Shown piece by piece: positions 43,878-58,100 of a stretch of DNA of 64,000 nt. The notes below the pieces were generated by a model that ran no database searches, was not told the origin of the DNA, and saw only the letters and a program-made list of their open reading frames with translations. Both the position numbers and the translations under genes were made by a program. The DNA is from Candidula unifasciata. Its lineage: Eukaryota; Mollusca; Gastropoda; Stylommatophora; Geomitridae. Position 1 is the stretch's first letter. The number at the start of each line of letters is the position of its first letter. The stretch lies in the NCBI GenBank assembly GCA_905116865.2, contig CAJHNH020002708.1:1-64000 (forward strand), given 5' to 3'.

Positions 43878-44055
43878 TTTAGGATAAATTTTTTTTGTTA
43901 TTTGAAGCCCCACCCTGGCTTTTGCCAGGGGCCGCAATACAGGCAGGCCATAAATATGGCCAATTGTCTGAACGCGGTTTCTGGGACCTCTCCACGGCGA
44001 TCCTCATCCACATGGTGGAACTTTGTGTCATCGGGTGTTTATCGTTGGCAGCTTC
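43878..44055 (+). mobile_element. SINE-D copy
   Basis: TTTTTTAGGATAAATTTTTT, TGTTATTTGAAGCCCCACCC, the hairpin CCTGGC-TTTT-GCCAGG and GTGTCATCGGGTGTTTATCG. Lacks the (GTCA)n tail because a SINE-E piece follows directly. Confidence 0.72.
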
Positions 44056-44059
44056 ACAA

Positions 44060-44300
44060 CGTAATATTTCCAAAGACAACCGTGGTACACTGTAGCCAAC
44101 CTTTATGTGCGGAGATGGCACACAGTCCGGTGCGGCAGAAGCTCTCACTATAACGTACGTCCTGGAAATGCCGTCCCTAATAGTTCGTGCAGTCAGATCA
44201 AAAGTTCAAACTGTATTTTGACTTCGCTGCTTATGCAGCTTCCCTTACCGGTGCCGTCTGGTGCGACCGAATCTTTTAATGATAGCACGGCATTGTTAGC
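44060..44300 (+). mobile_element. SINE-E copy
   Basis: Matches 20718-20870 over its second half. The first half (44060-44165) contains GTGCGGCAGAAGCTC. Confidence 0.45.
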
Positions 44301-44837
44301 ACATACTGAAACAGGTTGAGGACAGTTGTTAGTGGCCAGCTGCATGGAACTCATTATTAGACGGCTCGGTCGACTCTAGAGCCGTGCTGGTTGGAAAGAA
44401 TTACCCGCGCCTCTACGGGGAACCCAAACAACTGTCATAGCTGCAACACGCATTACTCACTACTGCTTCCCAGTATGTAATGATAGCTAAACCTATGTTG
44501 TCCAATACAGCCACACACAAATGCTCACAGTTGCATTATTTAGTCACCCTGTACAAATCATTACCCGTTAAGTTACAGCGTGTCATTTTACCATCTCCGG
44601 GAAGACATTTACATGGCAAATATTGAACATGTATTTCCCTTCCTTTCGTGGAACCGTTGTCGTGACAGACCAGGATTTCCGGTTTTTACACCTCAGTGCT
44701 CCCAGTAGCACTGTTATACAGTATTTATTTTCTGGTCTTCCATTTAGATGTGCTTTAAACTAAAATTATACCACCACCTGTTCGTTCATTTCTAAGATGC
44801 AATCTCACTCATAAGAGAACCGCATTTTAATACTTAC

Positions 44838-45310
<473 letters not shown>

Positions 45311-45734
45311 CTGTTACAATTACAACATAGAGATAGACAGGGAGAGGGGGAGAGAGAAGCTGTTAGTTCCCAAGACGATAGAAAGATAATTTACAAGCAG
45401 ACCTGCAAATACGGAGTCATCAACTGGGCAGAGAAAGCCAGTCAGAGATAAGTGGAGGTGGTTGCTTATCATCGTCATCAAGTCCTATACAGAACCTTGC
45501 TCTCATCATGGCACACCCACAACTTTTTCACTGGCCCTATATGTTTTCACAGCGAAGGCAACTTCAATGTATATAATGGTGTCTTCATTTCAGCAGGTCT
45601 GCCTCTGAATTTTTATGGAATCCTCCATTACTATTCTCTCCAAGCCATCAGGACATTTAATGAGGTCAGAATACCTGTTTTCCGGACAGGATGCTGTTTA
45701 TGAACCTTAGTTAGTTAGTTAGTTGGGTTATCCT

Positions 45735-46215
45735 CATTGCACTCCGGACATGTCCATAGGTGCTCAGATCATCCCCTCAGTATGAACCCCAACGTCCAAT
45801 GGCTAATAGTACCAGTTCTATGTTGATTAACAAGTCTTCTGGTGTGCGTCTCGTTTTTTGCTGTGCCGATCTTAATTCCCAAGTCTGCCATTCTGGCGAG
45901 TGATGTGGATTCACTGCCACCAAAGTCCACTATCCTTCCCATTTCTCTGAGAGCATTGATAATATCAGCATGATCCATAGGCTGACCGTCGGTAGTGATA
46001 GCGGATCCAGCCAACCTGTCAGCTCTTTCATTTCCATCGACGCCTGCGTGTCCCGGAACAAAAATAAAGGTGACTCCACGCACAGTGGACTTCTGTAATG
46101 ATTCAAGCCATTGTCTGGATGCTGTTGATGAACCTGTTCTCCTCAATGCTCAGACCATGTCAGTGTTGTTCTTCTTGTTCCATGCTATAAAGCCTGGTGG
46201 TGTCTGCAGCAATTA
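45735..46215 (-). mobile_element. LINE-F fragment: RNase H C-terminal half
   Basis: The frame 46146-45769 reads FIFVPGHAGVDGNERADRLA, the well-kept His-containing RNase H block, then continues to a stop near the LINE-F 3' terminus. The 3' end is followed by an (AGTT)n run at 45712-45725. Best-preserved RNase H in the window but 5'-truncated. Confidence 0.78.
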
Positions 46216-46219
46216 AGCT

Positions 46220-47100
46220 CAAGGGCCCAAAACAATAAAGAGAAAGAGAATAAAACACCACTTACTTAGCATGTAAAGGCACAACCACACACACTATATT
46301 TTTTTCCTGGCCTTGCGTAGGATATTTAATTAAAAGTCTTTTTTCTTTCTGTCTTCGATGTCTCCACCACTACCTTATGTTTATTCACTGCGTTTATCTG
46401 ACCCTAAGGTCCCTAAACCCTCTAGGCGAAGCTACCATCTCCTCGTGAGCCTCGGTGCTCTCAAGGCAGCATTAGCTCCTACTGTGGGAAACACTGGTAT
46501 AACCAATACACTATCGCAGACCCACTTTATTCATTATAATTAATTTTATTCATCCTGTTAGTACTTATTTATTTCAATACTTAGATTATCCACCGTGGAA
46601 AGTACCGAGAACCATGGTGAAATTACCACAAAAGTCACATGACAGAACAAATCACAATGAAAGCAATGTTTCATACTTTTGTTTGAGCTATTTAAATTCT
46701 GCAGTATGTATGCGACGAGATACAGAAGCAATAACTAAGCAATAAGTTGTGCATCTTCTCTGTTCAAATCCCATCGTTATATAATGATGAATGAGTGAGT
46801 ATGTCATGACCATGACTGGGTCAATGCAAATGAGTTACTGGTTCAATAGATTTACAGCTGTTTACTTTTTTTTTGCCCATCACTTTTCAATTTGTTTTTG
46901 TTCTGAGCACTGCAGAAGTGAAAACATGAATGATTAATCAATCGGGTCCGTCCCTGTGAACAGATATTACACAAAAACACATAAAACTTATTCTCTCATT
47001 ATCCTACTAAATTTATTTAGTTATATATGTGTTATATTTCCTAATGGATATTCTAACACACTAAATATAAACTGTCTTGCTTCTTCATCTTCTTCTCTTC
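46220..47100. other. Intergenic without recognised features
   Basis: Mostly AT-rich. Nothing supported. Confidence 0.4.
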
Positions 47101-47109
47101 CATGTTGTA

Positions 47110-47560
47110 CCTCATCGAAGTGTGGGGGGGGGGGGGGGGGGGAGATGTAATGTTCGTTGATGAGCTCTATCAAGAGCACTATTAAAAATGATGCTCATTT
47201 CTGTAAGACTGTTCTTAATGCCATCACTCCATATTTTCCGAGGTCTTCCACTCGCTCTATACCCGTTGTAACATTTTAGAGTGGCTCGCTGTGGTGGCAG
47301 ATAGTACCAGGGCATTCTTGTTAGGTGTCCAAACTACTTCATTTGTTGTTCTTTGATGACCTGTAAGAATGGCTTTATTCCTAGCATTCGTCTGATTTCA
47401 TGATTTCGTATTCTGTCGTACGTGAAACTCCTGTAGCTCTTCTAAGGCATTTAATCTTTGTTGTCACAATTTTACGTTCATTGGAGGATGTAAGTGTCCA
47501 CGTTTGGCATTGATAGCATAGTGTTGGCCAAAAAATAGTTCTGATAAGATTGACTATAGT
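47110..47560 (-). mobile_element. LINE C-terminal fragment
   Basis: The - strand reads TTKIKCLRRATGVS near 47450, then G-R-P-R-K-I-W-S-D-G-I in the 47315-47112 frame. This is the same domain order as 54885-55370. A G-run at 47124-47142 lies at its 3' side. Confidence 0.65.
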
Positions 47561-47749
47561 ACTCCGAGGTATCTGCTTGTGTGTCAGCAGGGGAGATTAG
47601 TTGCCCCATTACTGTCTTGCACATACTAATAAGCAGATAGGGCCATTAAGATGACAAAGATACCTGGACTAACCCATTACCTTTATTAGGCTAAGGTGTG
47701 CAGAATGCAACTATCTACACAGTAACTGCAATCACTCTGTGAAACTTAG

Positions 47750-48240
47750 CTTTACTCACTCACAGAATTCAGGCACTGAAACTTGATGACTCCCTATCAT
47801 ACTTAGGAGTAACATTTGACCCAAGAAACATAAAAAATAAAATAGAAACGAATCAGAGCAAAGGACTCAAGAGAACTCAACTGATGAGGAAATTAGCTGA
47901 AGCAGAAGGGGGGCAAACCTGTGTCCTCAACAGAACCTATACAGACTATGTGAGGCCAACACTTGAATTCGGGATACCTGCTTGGGACAACACATCTGCT
48001 ATATTAAATTTTCAAAAGGTCTCAAAGATTCAAAACCACATAATCCATTATGAGAGGGACTATGCACTCCACGCCTATATCAGACATGGAAACATTCAAC
48101 TAGTCTCCATGATCTGGAAGACAGGAGAGCCATGCAGCTCCAAATACCACCACTTGAGAGAACAATCCATGCATGGCTGATTGCAAAAACATCAGAAACC
48201 CCAGAAGGGTAGACTAAAAAGAACATGTTACATCCAGAAA
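47750..48240 (+). mobile_element. LINE-F-type fragment: RT C-terminal region
   Basis: Reads LSYLGVTFDPRNIKNKI, LKRTQLMRKLAEAEGG, then TYTDYVRPTLEFGIPAW, the post-RT thumb pattern of RNase H-bearing LINEs (Jockey/I group style). Broken soon after VSKIQNHI. Confidence 0.7.
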
Positions 48241-48244
48241 GCAA

Positions 48245-48490
48245 ATGCCAGCCAAGCTTGCTGACACCCCCCCCCCCCCCTCAGACAACATGCCAACAGA
48301 CAGAACCACTACAACTGGGATCTCCAAATCATCTTTGAGCAGCTGTGCTACCAAGTCCCTTACAGAAAAAGACATCAACAGACTATCCACATCAGAGTTG
48401 CATTATAGTTTATACAAGTGGCTCAGCCAAGAGGAAATCAGAGATGGAGGAGGAAGAATATACATTGAATGCCTAAATGGTGTAAACTGA
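48245..48490 (+). other. Short open frame, no assignment
   Basis: 81 codons directly after the LINE fragment. Contains a C-run and Thr/Ser-rich sequence. It may be the linker between RT and RNase H of the same LINE, but no motif proves it. Confidence 0.3.
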
Positions 48491-48700
48491 CTGACTTTCT
48501 ACCCCACTAGGACATCACACAAGCGATAAACACCCGATGACACAAAGTGCCACCATGTGGATGAGGATCCCAGTGGAGAAGTCCCAGAAACCGCGTTCAG
48601 ACAAATGGCCATATTTATGGCCTGCCTAAATTGCGACCCCTGGCAAAAAAGCCAGGGTGGGGCTTCAAATAACAAAAAATTTCATCCTAAAAAGGACAAA
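48490..48700 (-). mobile_element. SINE-D copy
   Basis: Antisense of 14472-14701: GACTGACTTTCTACCCCAC...CACACAAGCGATAAACACCC...GCCAGGGTGGGGCTTC...ATCCTAAAAAGG. Nearly full length. Confidence 0.75.
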
Positions 48701-49204
48701 ACTGATTTTTTTGTATGATGTAAACACTGAACAAGCCATATTAACAGGTTCATGTTCCTTAACTTACTAAACACAGGCAGATGCACTTCTGGTGGCTTGT
48801 TCTTTCCCAAATAGACAACAAACAAACAGAGCAAACTGGTCAATCCGACTACTGTTATGTCAGCAATTATTAACCCACAAGACACAGAGTTTGTAGACTT
48901 AACGAAACAGCTGATTCACTTAGAGCTCTTCAGTTGAACAATCTGTTCTGCCGTGGATTCCACGTCACTTGGGCTTGGAGGGCAACCAACTGTGGACTGA
49001 CTGGCCAGAAGCAGCACCAACATGAGGCAATCAAATAGTGACTTAATCCGCCCATAGAATAAGGCATTATTGCAATCTAGTATTCAAGAAAGGTAGCTGG
49101 ATGCCCATACACAATTTTCTCCTCAAGATTCACTTCATTGCCTCTCTAGATAGTGACAGTGTGTTTTACTCAGACTAAGGACAGCGTACAACAGACTTCA
49201 CTAA

Positions 49205-49465
49205 CATATGTTCACATTTTTCAGTGTAGGAAACATGGAGATGTGTCACTGTAGCGTGGCACCAGAATATGCTTGGCATGTGCTCCAACAATGTCAACTG
49301 TATGCTGCTAACAGAAAAACTATTTTGCGTACTCATACCTCAATGAAGACAAAGCTGTATGGTACACAAGGAGATATGGACTGCATGATAGCTCTCATTA
49401 CAAACTCCTGATACAGGTTTCTTTATAAAAGGATAGAAGGAGAAGCAGAAGAAGAAGACTGTGGA
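49205..49465 (+). mobile_element. LINE C-terminal zinc-knuckle fragment
   Basis: Reads M-C-H-C-S-V-A-P-E-Y-A-W-H-V-L-Q-Q-C, the C-x-C-x8-H-x4-C finger found after RNase H in Jockey/I-type LINEs. A stop at 49411 and an AGA-rich tail follow. Lies immediately beyond the 3' end of PDSS2, opposite strand. Confidence 0.6.
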
Positions 49466-49507
49466 CTGCATAGTTGACTGTAACTGGTTGAGCCTAGGAA
49501 AGAAGTG

Positions 49508-49666
49508 TTATCTAACATCACTCATAGCTGTAACCATATTAATGAGGGCCGCTTTGGCATCTGAGGCAGGGTAACACTCCAAGCATGCTATTGCCTTGTT
49601 CCTGTGTTGCAGACACAATTCCTTGCCTTGATCAAGAACTCCACTTTTCAGAATAATTGAGGCAAT
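49508..49666 (-). CDS. PDSS2: PDSS2 last coding exon
   Basis: Acceptor tttccag, 52 codons, stop TAA at 49510-49508. Reads ...[21 protein letters not shown]..., matching the conserved C-R-Y-H-G-N-K-A-L-E-A-L-x-x-F-P-x-S-x-A end of PDSS2. Confidence 0.88.
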   Translation of the reverse strand: MASIILKSGVLDQGKELCLQHRNKAIACLECYPASDAKAALINMVTAMSDVR

Positions 49667-52060
49667 CTGGAAACACAACAGTTACTAGTGATTTCTTTGT
49701 ATCTTTCACTATATAAAAGTACTAATATGTAGATTGCAGGATGACCAAATGGTCTTACAAAAAACTATACTCATTTTTAAACAACATACATTATAAACAA
49801 AAAATGCTGTGTGACTGGCTCTTTCCACTGAATCCCAAACATCACTTCATATGTTCACTGATCTTCAACATTTAACTTGAGCATACTAAACAAATCTGGC
49901 TACCACAGTGGCCACTTCTGTTATATATTTATTTGAAACTAATTATTTCAACATTTCTCACAGAGACATAAAAAGCAGAACATAAATGGCTGCCACCCTG
50001 ACAATGTGTCAACATACATGTCAGGTCCAGCACAAATCTGCTCTTGTAATGCCATATTGAAGGCATCCTAAAAGCTGAATACAGCTGTATACTGACACAG
50101 TGTCAGCAATATTCTCAGGATACATGCGGCAGAGGAGAACATGAGGAAATAATTTCTTTGAATTCAATTCCTTGCACAGATAAACAAAATATAGGATTGC
50201 TCACAGCATTCTATGTGACTTTCTTGATTGTCCATATTATTCTGAGAGAAAACTCAAATTATGAAATAAGTTATATGACACACTGACGGCTCTGATGTTT
50301 TAAACTTCTTGCAGAAATTGTCCTCTTATACAATCTGATATTACAGAGGACCAAATCAACTTTTCGTATGTTACGTCTAGTAAAAATTTTCCCTTTTTGA
50401 ATTCAAATGACCACATACCTTTTTAAAATTTGCTGGCCCGGCTTGCCATAGTTCCTCAAGATGTTTGAACTCATGTAAGGTCACTTTTTCTCTGTACAAG
50501 TAGATGGGGGCTAAGGCCAAGGTCAAAGCTGATAACTCATCTTGTTGTGTAAAGGGTACCATGTCCTTGCACAACTGAAGACAATAACATTTAGCAATTA
50601 AACCACGCCAAGGTTCATTAGCCACCCCACTGATCATGACAAGGTTCATTAGCCACCCCAATGATCATGCCAAGGTTCATTAGATATCCCACCGATCATG
50701 CAAAGGTTCATTAACCACTCCACTGATATTGTCAAAGTCCATTAGATATCCCACTGACCATGCCAAGGTTCATTAGCCACCCCACTGATCATGCCAAGAT
50801 TTATTAGCCACCCCACTGATGGTAAATGACTTTGCTATACCTTTTCCATCCTCCTGCCCTATACATAAACCTAACAGGAAGCATCTAGAGATTGTAATTT
50901 AGGAGAAGGTATAACCTGAGGTAGAATATTTTAGTGAAAATAAATACTGAGAAGTTTACAATAAACTGATCATACAGTCCCGGAGCGTGATGAAACAGAA
51001 GCAAACATATGTTAGAAATATAAACATATTGCAGAAATGACATGATTTTGCATTCATAATATTTAGTTGCTGATGTGCAGAGAAGATAAATTTAACTGAA
51101 ACATTCATAAGGACTTTGAGGATATGTCGACAAATTCAGTTCCAGTGATGCTAGCACATGTGTACTTTGGGTGTTATGTTACAGGTATCATGTGAATAGA
51201 ACAAATCTGAAGCAAGTCAAAATGTTTTATTATTTAGATGCTCTGATAACAGCAGATGGAAAATGTATTAAAGAAGTTAAATGTAAAATAGTTCAAACAA
51301 AGGCAACAGCAGTTAACAAAATGAAGAATATTCCATGCAATCTTTCTTTGGTTACTGAGATGAGGAAGAGCATTCTCAATGGCCATTAAGAGCTAATCTC
51401 GAAATGCAAAATTAATTCACTGACAGTCAGCCGATCAGTGAACAATTATGTGGAATCTGCAGACATGTGGTTATAAAGAAGAATGCTGAGATCGCCATGA
51501 ACAGACAAACAGTGTTAACATGGATACCTTTGATGAACAGAAATGATTAACTGCTTCAGCAGACAATCTGCATTCTTTGACCCAATCATGAAAAGGTAAA
51601 AACTGGAGTATATTGAGACAAAGGCGAAAGTTAGAGGGAAAGAGAGGCTGAGGAAGACCAAGAACAGTTTGGCATCATGGCATGAAGGAAAATCTGTGCC
51701 ATAAATAAGTGAATGAATACAAGAAAGAAGGCTGTGGACAAGACATGACTACCAACACTACATGGCATGAACTAGGAATATGTTATGAGTCTAGATACTA
51801 CAGCTTTTGACTACACCTACTGATCTATACTGCATAAAACCAATATCTGTGGAGTCTGGAAGTATATTTAGTCATTGTGCAAATTAAAAACAATGATAGG
51901 TTTCAACAGCAACACCAACAAACGAACTTGGTATGCAGGTTTAGATGCAAGGATGCGTTTAAAAGTGCATTTTCAAAGGATTTAATGTATCACCATCAAT
52001 AAGTGACTTGACAATAGGCAAAAGTGATCTCTTATTTGTGTGTGTGTATACGTGTGTATA

Positions 52061-52107
<47 letters not shown>

Positions 52108-55100
52108 GAGGGAGAGAGAGAGAGGTTTTAAATAAAACGAAAAACAAAACCTAATCATGCCATAGTTATGGTTTATAATTTATGCGTTTTCTAGCTGGGT
52201 CATTTGTCCACTAGACATTTTTAGGGCAATGTGTCCTCCTCAGTCAGTCTTCATTTGGACTAGCCTAACTTACGTGTTCACAGAATACTAACAAAAACAC
52301 TGTCAATATGGGAAGCCACCATGGTGTAGCAGCTAGCCGCTTACCTGAGGATGGAAGGTCATGGGTTCGAGTCCTGGTGGCATCAGACATTTTTTTTCAA
52401 AAATGTCTTTGGCTCTTAGGTAGCCCCAGCCCTGAATGGGTACCAGGTGGAATTCTGGGAAGTAAAGGCAGTCGGCATTATGTTGGACATATCACCCACC
52501 AAGTGCTGACTGGCCCATAAATCTTGCCCAAGATGCCCAATAGGCTTGAATGTGTGGAAAGGGTCCTTTACTTTACTGTCAATATAAATAGGAAATATAA
52601 TAGACATGGTGACTATGATATTTACCCACAGAAAATTTCCGGAGTTTTTAGGCTAAACAATTTTTTCTATTGTGTCCTCACCGTGATGTCATATAATGTG
52701 AAAATACATTGTTCTTTGTCGGAAAAGTGACTTAAAACCACTTTTACATGGTTAATGGAAATCAGTTAATTATTTGCTTAGTTTGTATTTAGTGATGACT
52801 TCCCTTTACATAGAAATAACCCTTTTCCCAGTTTATTCATTTAGGGACTGGATAAAAAAAAAAAAAAAATCTGTTAGTAACGTGACTTTCAAAACTGCTC
52901 TCACTTGGGCACCAGAGGGTAAGACAAATAAAGAGTGTCCAAAAACAACATGGAAACAAACGATGGAAAGTGAACTAAGTGCTGCACCTCTGACATGGAA
53001 AACCGCACTGAAGATTCCACAGGACCGGAGGGCGTGGAAAGTTCTCTCTTATGTGCCACTAGGCATAAAGAGAATTCATGATGATGTGACTTCACCAAAG
53101 AAGAAGATGACTTCACACCTGCCTGTCTGCTCAGTAGTCTACGGGTTCGATCCTCTGGAAATTTATAAAAAAAACTGCCCAATACTCACAATGTCTACGG
53201 TTTCTAGTTTCTCAGGGAAGCATTTCAGAGAATTATAAGGATGCACTTTGGTTAATGAAATGTTTAAAAGTTTTTTTTTTTTTAAAGAACAGGTTCAAAA
53301 GGTTAAACTGTTCCACACAACTGATATGCAGCTTTATTTCTACCGTCCTGACATCAAGGGGGAGGGGGTGTCTTCTGATGCTGGCCTATGCTGCTTTCTC
53401 TTCACCAATCCTGCTTTGCTAAGTTATGTTTTTGTTCTCCCTCGTTAGGCTTGTTCATATGTGCTTGGGAGCTGCAGTAGCATAGTGGCCTGACATTTAT
53501 CTGCTAGCCCAAAAATGTTGGGTTCGTGCCCTCACCGGGTGAATTTAGAATAAAAATTATAAATCCAGAAGGACAGATGATTTTAAAGACCCTTCCTGAC
53601 CCACTTGATACTATTCTTTGCTTCCCCAAAATGCTCATTATATTCTTTTCCACATTAAAAATGTCACAGAAAAACTAAGCCGATATGTAATCAGTTCCTT
53701 CAAGATGAATTTTTACCATCAGCGAACAAAACAAGCAAGATCTTACATTGTAGTTTGCAAACTATATAGATCTTGCACCTTGTCAGCACTACCCAAGTTT
53801 TACAGGAATTTGTTTTTGACTTAAATTGACTTATTTAAACTGGTCAGTTGCACAATTCGCTAGCACACATGTGAACAAACCTGTTGAGCGTAAGTTGCAT
53901 TCTCCCCAAATGCAAATGCCATTGTCTCAAAGTCTGTGGAGTGGCCTGCAAGTGTCATGGCAGACTGGCAGCTCTTGGCAAGCAAGCTGCCAAGAGACAA
54001 GTAGGTCTGCCTCAGCCAGTCTGAAAAACCCCGGCAACTCTCCGGCATTGTTGGTGTTCCACTGGAATCTGTACAGTTAGTAAATTCTGCAGACATCATG
54101 TCTCCAATAGAACTAGCAATTTGTTCTAGCACCTGTTTGACAAGAATTGCATAAAAACAACTGAAAAAAAATGAAGCAAAATCAAGCTTTCCTTTCTGGT
54201 ATTATTTAATTTTATTTTGCCTGCACTCTCACACATGTATTTGATTTCATTGCACTCACCTTAACTTTTATGTTTCCCTTGAAACCTGAAGTGGTAGAAA
54301 GGAAGTGAAGAAGAAGATATTTGACCTTATTATCTTGTCACTCTGTGGTCCGAAAACTTATCTACTTGAAGCCAGTAATTTCTGGTTAGTAAATTTAAAC
54401 TTGACTCACCTGTGTGCTGGTGGTATGCATAAAGGCGGGGAAAAGTAACATCTCTGGTGAATTTCATAAGAGATGACTAAGAAGGGTTAGTTTATAAATG
54501 GCTATATCATCCCAGAGAAAAGATGAGTGATCAATCAATTATTATTATTAATGAAAACAGAAGGAAAGCTATCAAAGACAACTGAAGACGCTTATCTATT
54601 ACAAGAAGAAAGTTATTTTGACAAAGCTTTAATGCTTGCTTTAACCAAATAAAATTTCTAAATTGGCACCTTAAATGTATGAACTGTACAATCTGGCAAA
54701 AAAATGCAGGCAGGCATTTTTGGTAATGAGAATTAAATGTTACAAGATTATAAAGTCTAAATTATTGAAACAAAATGAAGTGGAGTAATCAAAAGTCTCT
54801 AAACACAGTTGAAAGAGGCACCCCCCACCCCCACAAGTTAAACTTCGCTGTGAGATCATAAGGCACAAGAGGAACAAGATGAGATCATATATAAAGATTC
54901 TTCTTCTCTTCTTCACTTCCTCTTTTACCGCTGTGGGTGTCGAGGGAGATGTAAGGTTCTGTTTCTAGCTCTTCTGGCCGCCTCGACCATAGGCACATCG
55001 TGTTGTTGTAGAGTTTCTCAGTTGTTATCCTTCCATCTTGTTCTTGGTCTACCTCGTGCTCTACGTCCTTCTTCTCTTTCCATGTATGCTTTGTATGGTA

Positions 55101-58100
55101 TGGTGTCACAAGGCATTCTCTCTAAGTGGGCAAACCATTTCACTTGCTGTCTTTGTATGTAATCCAGAATTGGTTCTGTGCCGACTTGTTCTCTTATGAT
55201 CTCATTCCTGATCTTATCTCTTATGGTCACTCCTACAGCCCTTCTCAGACATCTCATTTCCGTGGTTACCAATTTTCTTTTATGGTTTGTTGTGAGTGAC
55301 CATGTCTGGCAAAGATAATTAAGAATAACGTTTGCCCTGAAAACTGTTTTGTCTCTGTATTCATTAAAATTATAGGCTCAATACAATTTCTGTTCAATAA
55401 TCCATAACAGTTATTCTTTTAGGCTGTTCATAAAATGAAAGCACCTGTACTCACTATAGGGTTCTCTAGTTTAGCAAGGCCTGAGCAAGCAGACGCCAGA
55501 AGGTAGTCACCACTCAGGACAGCTATTTTGTTCCCAAACTCCATGTCTGGGAGTGGCCCGTCTTCAGGCCTGAGCAAATCAAGGTTGACAACACCCTTGT
55601 GTATGAGGTTGGCAGTGTAGATAACTTCTGTGATTTCAGCAAGTGAACGCTGGCTTGATAAAGCAAACACAGATTTATTCAGTAGGTAACTACCATTAGT
55701 CATTAAAAACGATAAACATCATGTAATTTGAAAAATGATTACAAATAAATGTTTTGAGTTTCACAAACTAGATCTGACACTTTGGACACTTACCTACATA
55801 GCAAACATTGAAGAAAAAAGTATGCCAGAATATGTTAAGTTAATCCTGTTGAGAAGGGGAGAAACAATTTGTGCGACAGTTTTTACCCACAAATATACTG
55901 TTAAAACACTGTTACATGGGATATTTTATTGTTGGATTAGGCATCCAAAATATTGTCATGACAAATATGGCTTTAATTAGGGCCGCGTTAGAGCAGTGGA
56001 TAAGAAGCTCGCTTTCAAATCCAGCTGCGACTCGCTGCAGCCCACAGTTGGTGTTCGAAACCGGGCGGCTCCCGGGTCTCACCTAGCCTCTAGGAAATGG
56101 GTACCAGGGTTGATACTCTGGGGTAAATGGAGGAACGTTGATGTAGCTACAGAGTTACATGCAAATGGAGACACAGGCAGACAGTTTCTTATCAGCTGTC
56201 CGTACTGGTGGCAGAGCACTTATGGTTTATAACCGTGTGCAATGACGCTGGTTCACATCTCCTGACTTAACCTTAATTAAATGTTTGAGACTGTTTTTGT
56301 TTCTCTTTAGAGTTACAAAAATAATAATATTCAGCCCATGCAATTTTCAAAAAAGCATGCTTTCTATTTTCCTGTGAGAGAAAATTAAAAATTCTATGAA
56401 CGCCAAATGGTACCCCTTGTTTTGGACACTACCATCTGAATATTTTTAGTTTGTGTTTCCAGGATGGCAACCAGAACATTTTTAAACATACACGGATAAT
56501 AAAATATATGCAGAGAAGAAGATGAAAAAAGGAATATATTTCAAAATTGTTATTTGCATACAACCAACTACTAATAGCAGAAACAGAAGAGATTCTCCAG
56601 GACTATCTCAGTCAAGTCAAAAATAGGGGGGGGGGGGGGGGGGGAGAAATGCATTTTAACATCTATTGTCAATGTTCACCTCAGAAGGAAGAACTGATAG
56701 ACATCAACATATGAGGTGCAAAAGTAAATCAAATCAGGTACTAGGTCAACTAACGCCACTTCTGACACACTTCTAACAAGGCAACATAGTAAATATTTTT
56801 TACTCAGCTTTATGTTAAAAAAAAACCATGTCAAACGCAGACTCTTGCTAAAATTAATGAGCAGAATATCATAACAACAGACATGATACATTTTTAGACA
56901 GCTGCCAGATAATAAGAGATTAAATTTAAAAAAAAAAGAAAAAAAAAGACTAAGACTGAAACTAATCATTCAGTTCATTAAAAAAGTAACATGAGATGGT
57001 TTGGTCATCTGACTTGAATGCTCTGGTATGAACTACCGCAGTAAACCACGCTGAAAAAATATAATGATCACACTGCAAGGGAAAGACTACATAGAAGATG
57101 GTACCATGACATCATGGACAGCCTTAAGGAAAAGAAAACCTTTTCATATAATTTAATACAATAGAAAGAGCACAAAGATGATTCCACAATGTCACTGACT
57201 GCTGCTTGAATGCATTTTCTATAAATAATGTTTTCTTGCAACAGCTGCCAGGAACAGCAATAATTAAAACTTGAAGTTACTACTGGCTACTTTCAGATGT
57301 TAGGAAATCCTAGCTTGAGCATGTCTCGTTAACGAGACTATTTTTGTCAAAGTTGTGTGTTGGTATAAATATTAAATTAACTTAAAATTCAACAGTGATC
57401 AAACCAGGCTAACACAATGTTATGCTGAGTTGGGTTAAACTGAGTTAGACCCAACATGACAGCACTCTCAACATTCTCATAAGTGCCCCATCTTCAGCAA
57501 TTGCATAGTTCCAACTCCGACGGTGCCAATAACTGTCTGTCCTCCTCATCTTTTACCTGAGAGTCAACCAGATCTGGTCCCTTTCTGTTGCATCATTCTC
57601 TTCAGACCATTATCTACTTGTGCCTCCTTGCTGATCAGCCCCCCCACCCCCCCCCCACCCCCCCAAAGACCATCCACCACATCTAGCTTGTCATGCAACA
57701 ATTTAGCACCAAGTGGTGCCGAAGCAGCCAATCTGTCTGCTTGTTCAATTCCCAACACCCTGCATGCCCTGGATAAAATAAATAAAGAACGCCACTCTGC
57801 AGGGAGCAAAATCACTTTTGCAGTTAACCTCCACATACTTCTCCACATACACAGCGACCTGTACAGATTATCGAATGACCTGCCCGTAAGATGTCATGAA
57901 TCAGTTGTTGAACTTTTGATTCTGCAGGGCCTCCAGGGCAATCTCTGCCCTCATTGTCTAGCGTTTAGAATGCTACATAAGCCTGATTACTGCCAGGACA
58001 CTGACTCATTCCTCTCCTCGCCCAATTTTATCAAGCCTACATGTGCCTAATTAAATCTTCAGCTTTAGCCATCCAAGACCATCAAATTTTCAGCCTGAAA

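Noticed and set aside
52320..52400. tRNA gene
   Set aside because: A and B boxes are present, but the sequence is the head of a dispersed SINE (copies at 28690 and 42370) and lacks a clean cloverleaf. The same applies to 148, 43025, 43565, 53465 and 55978.
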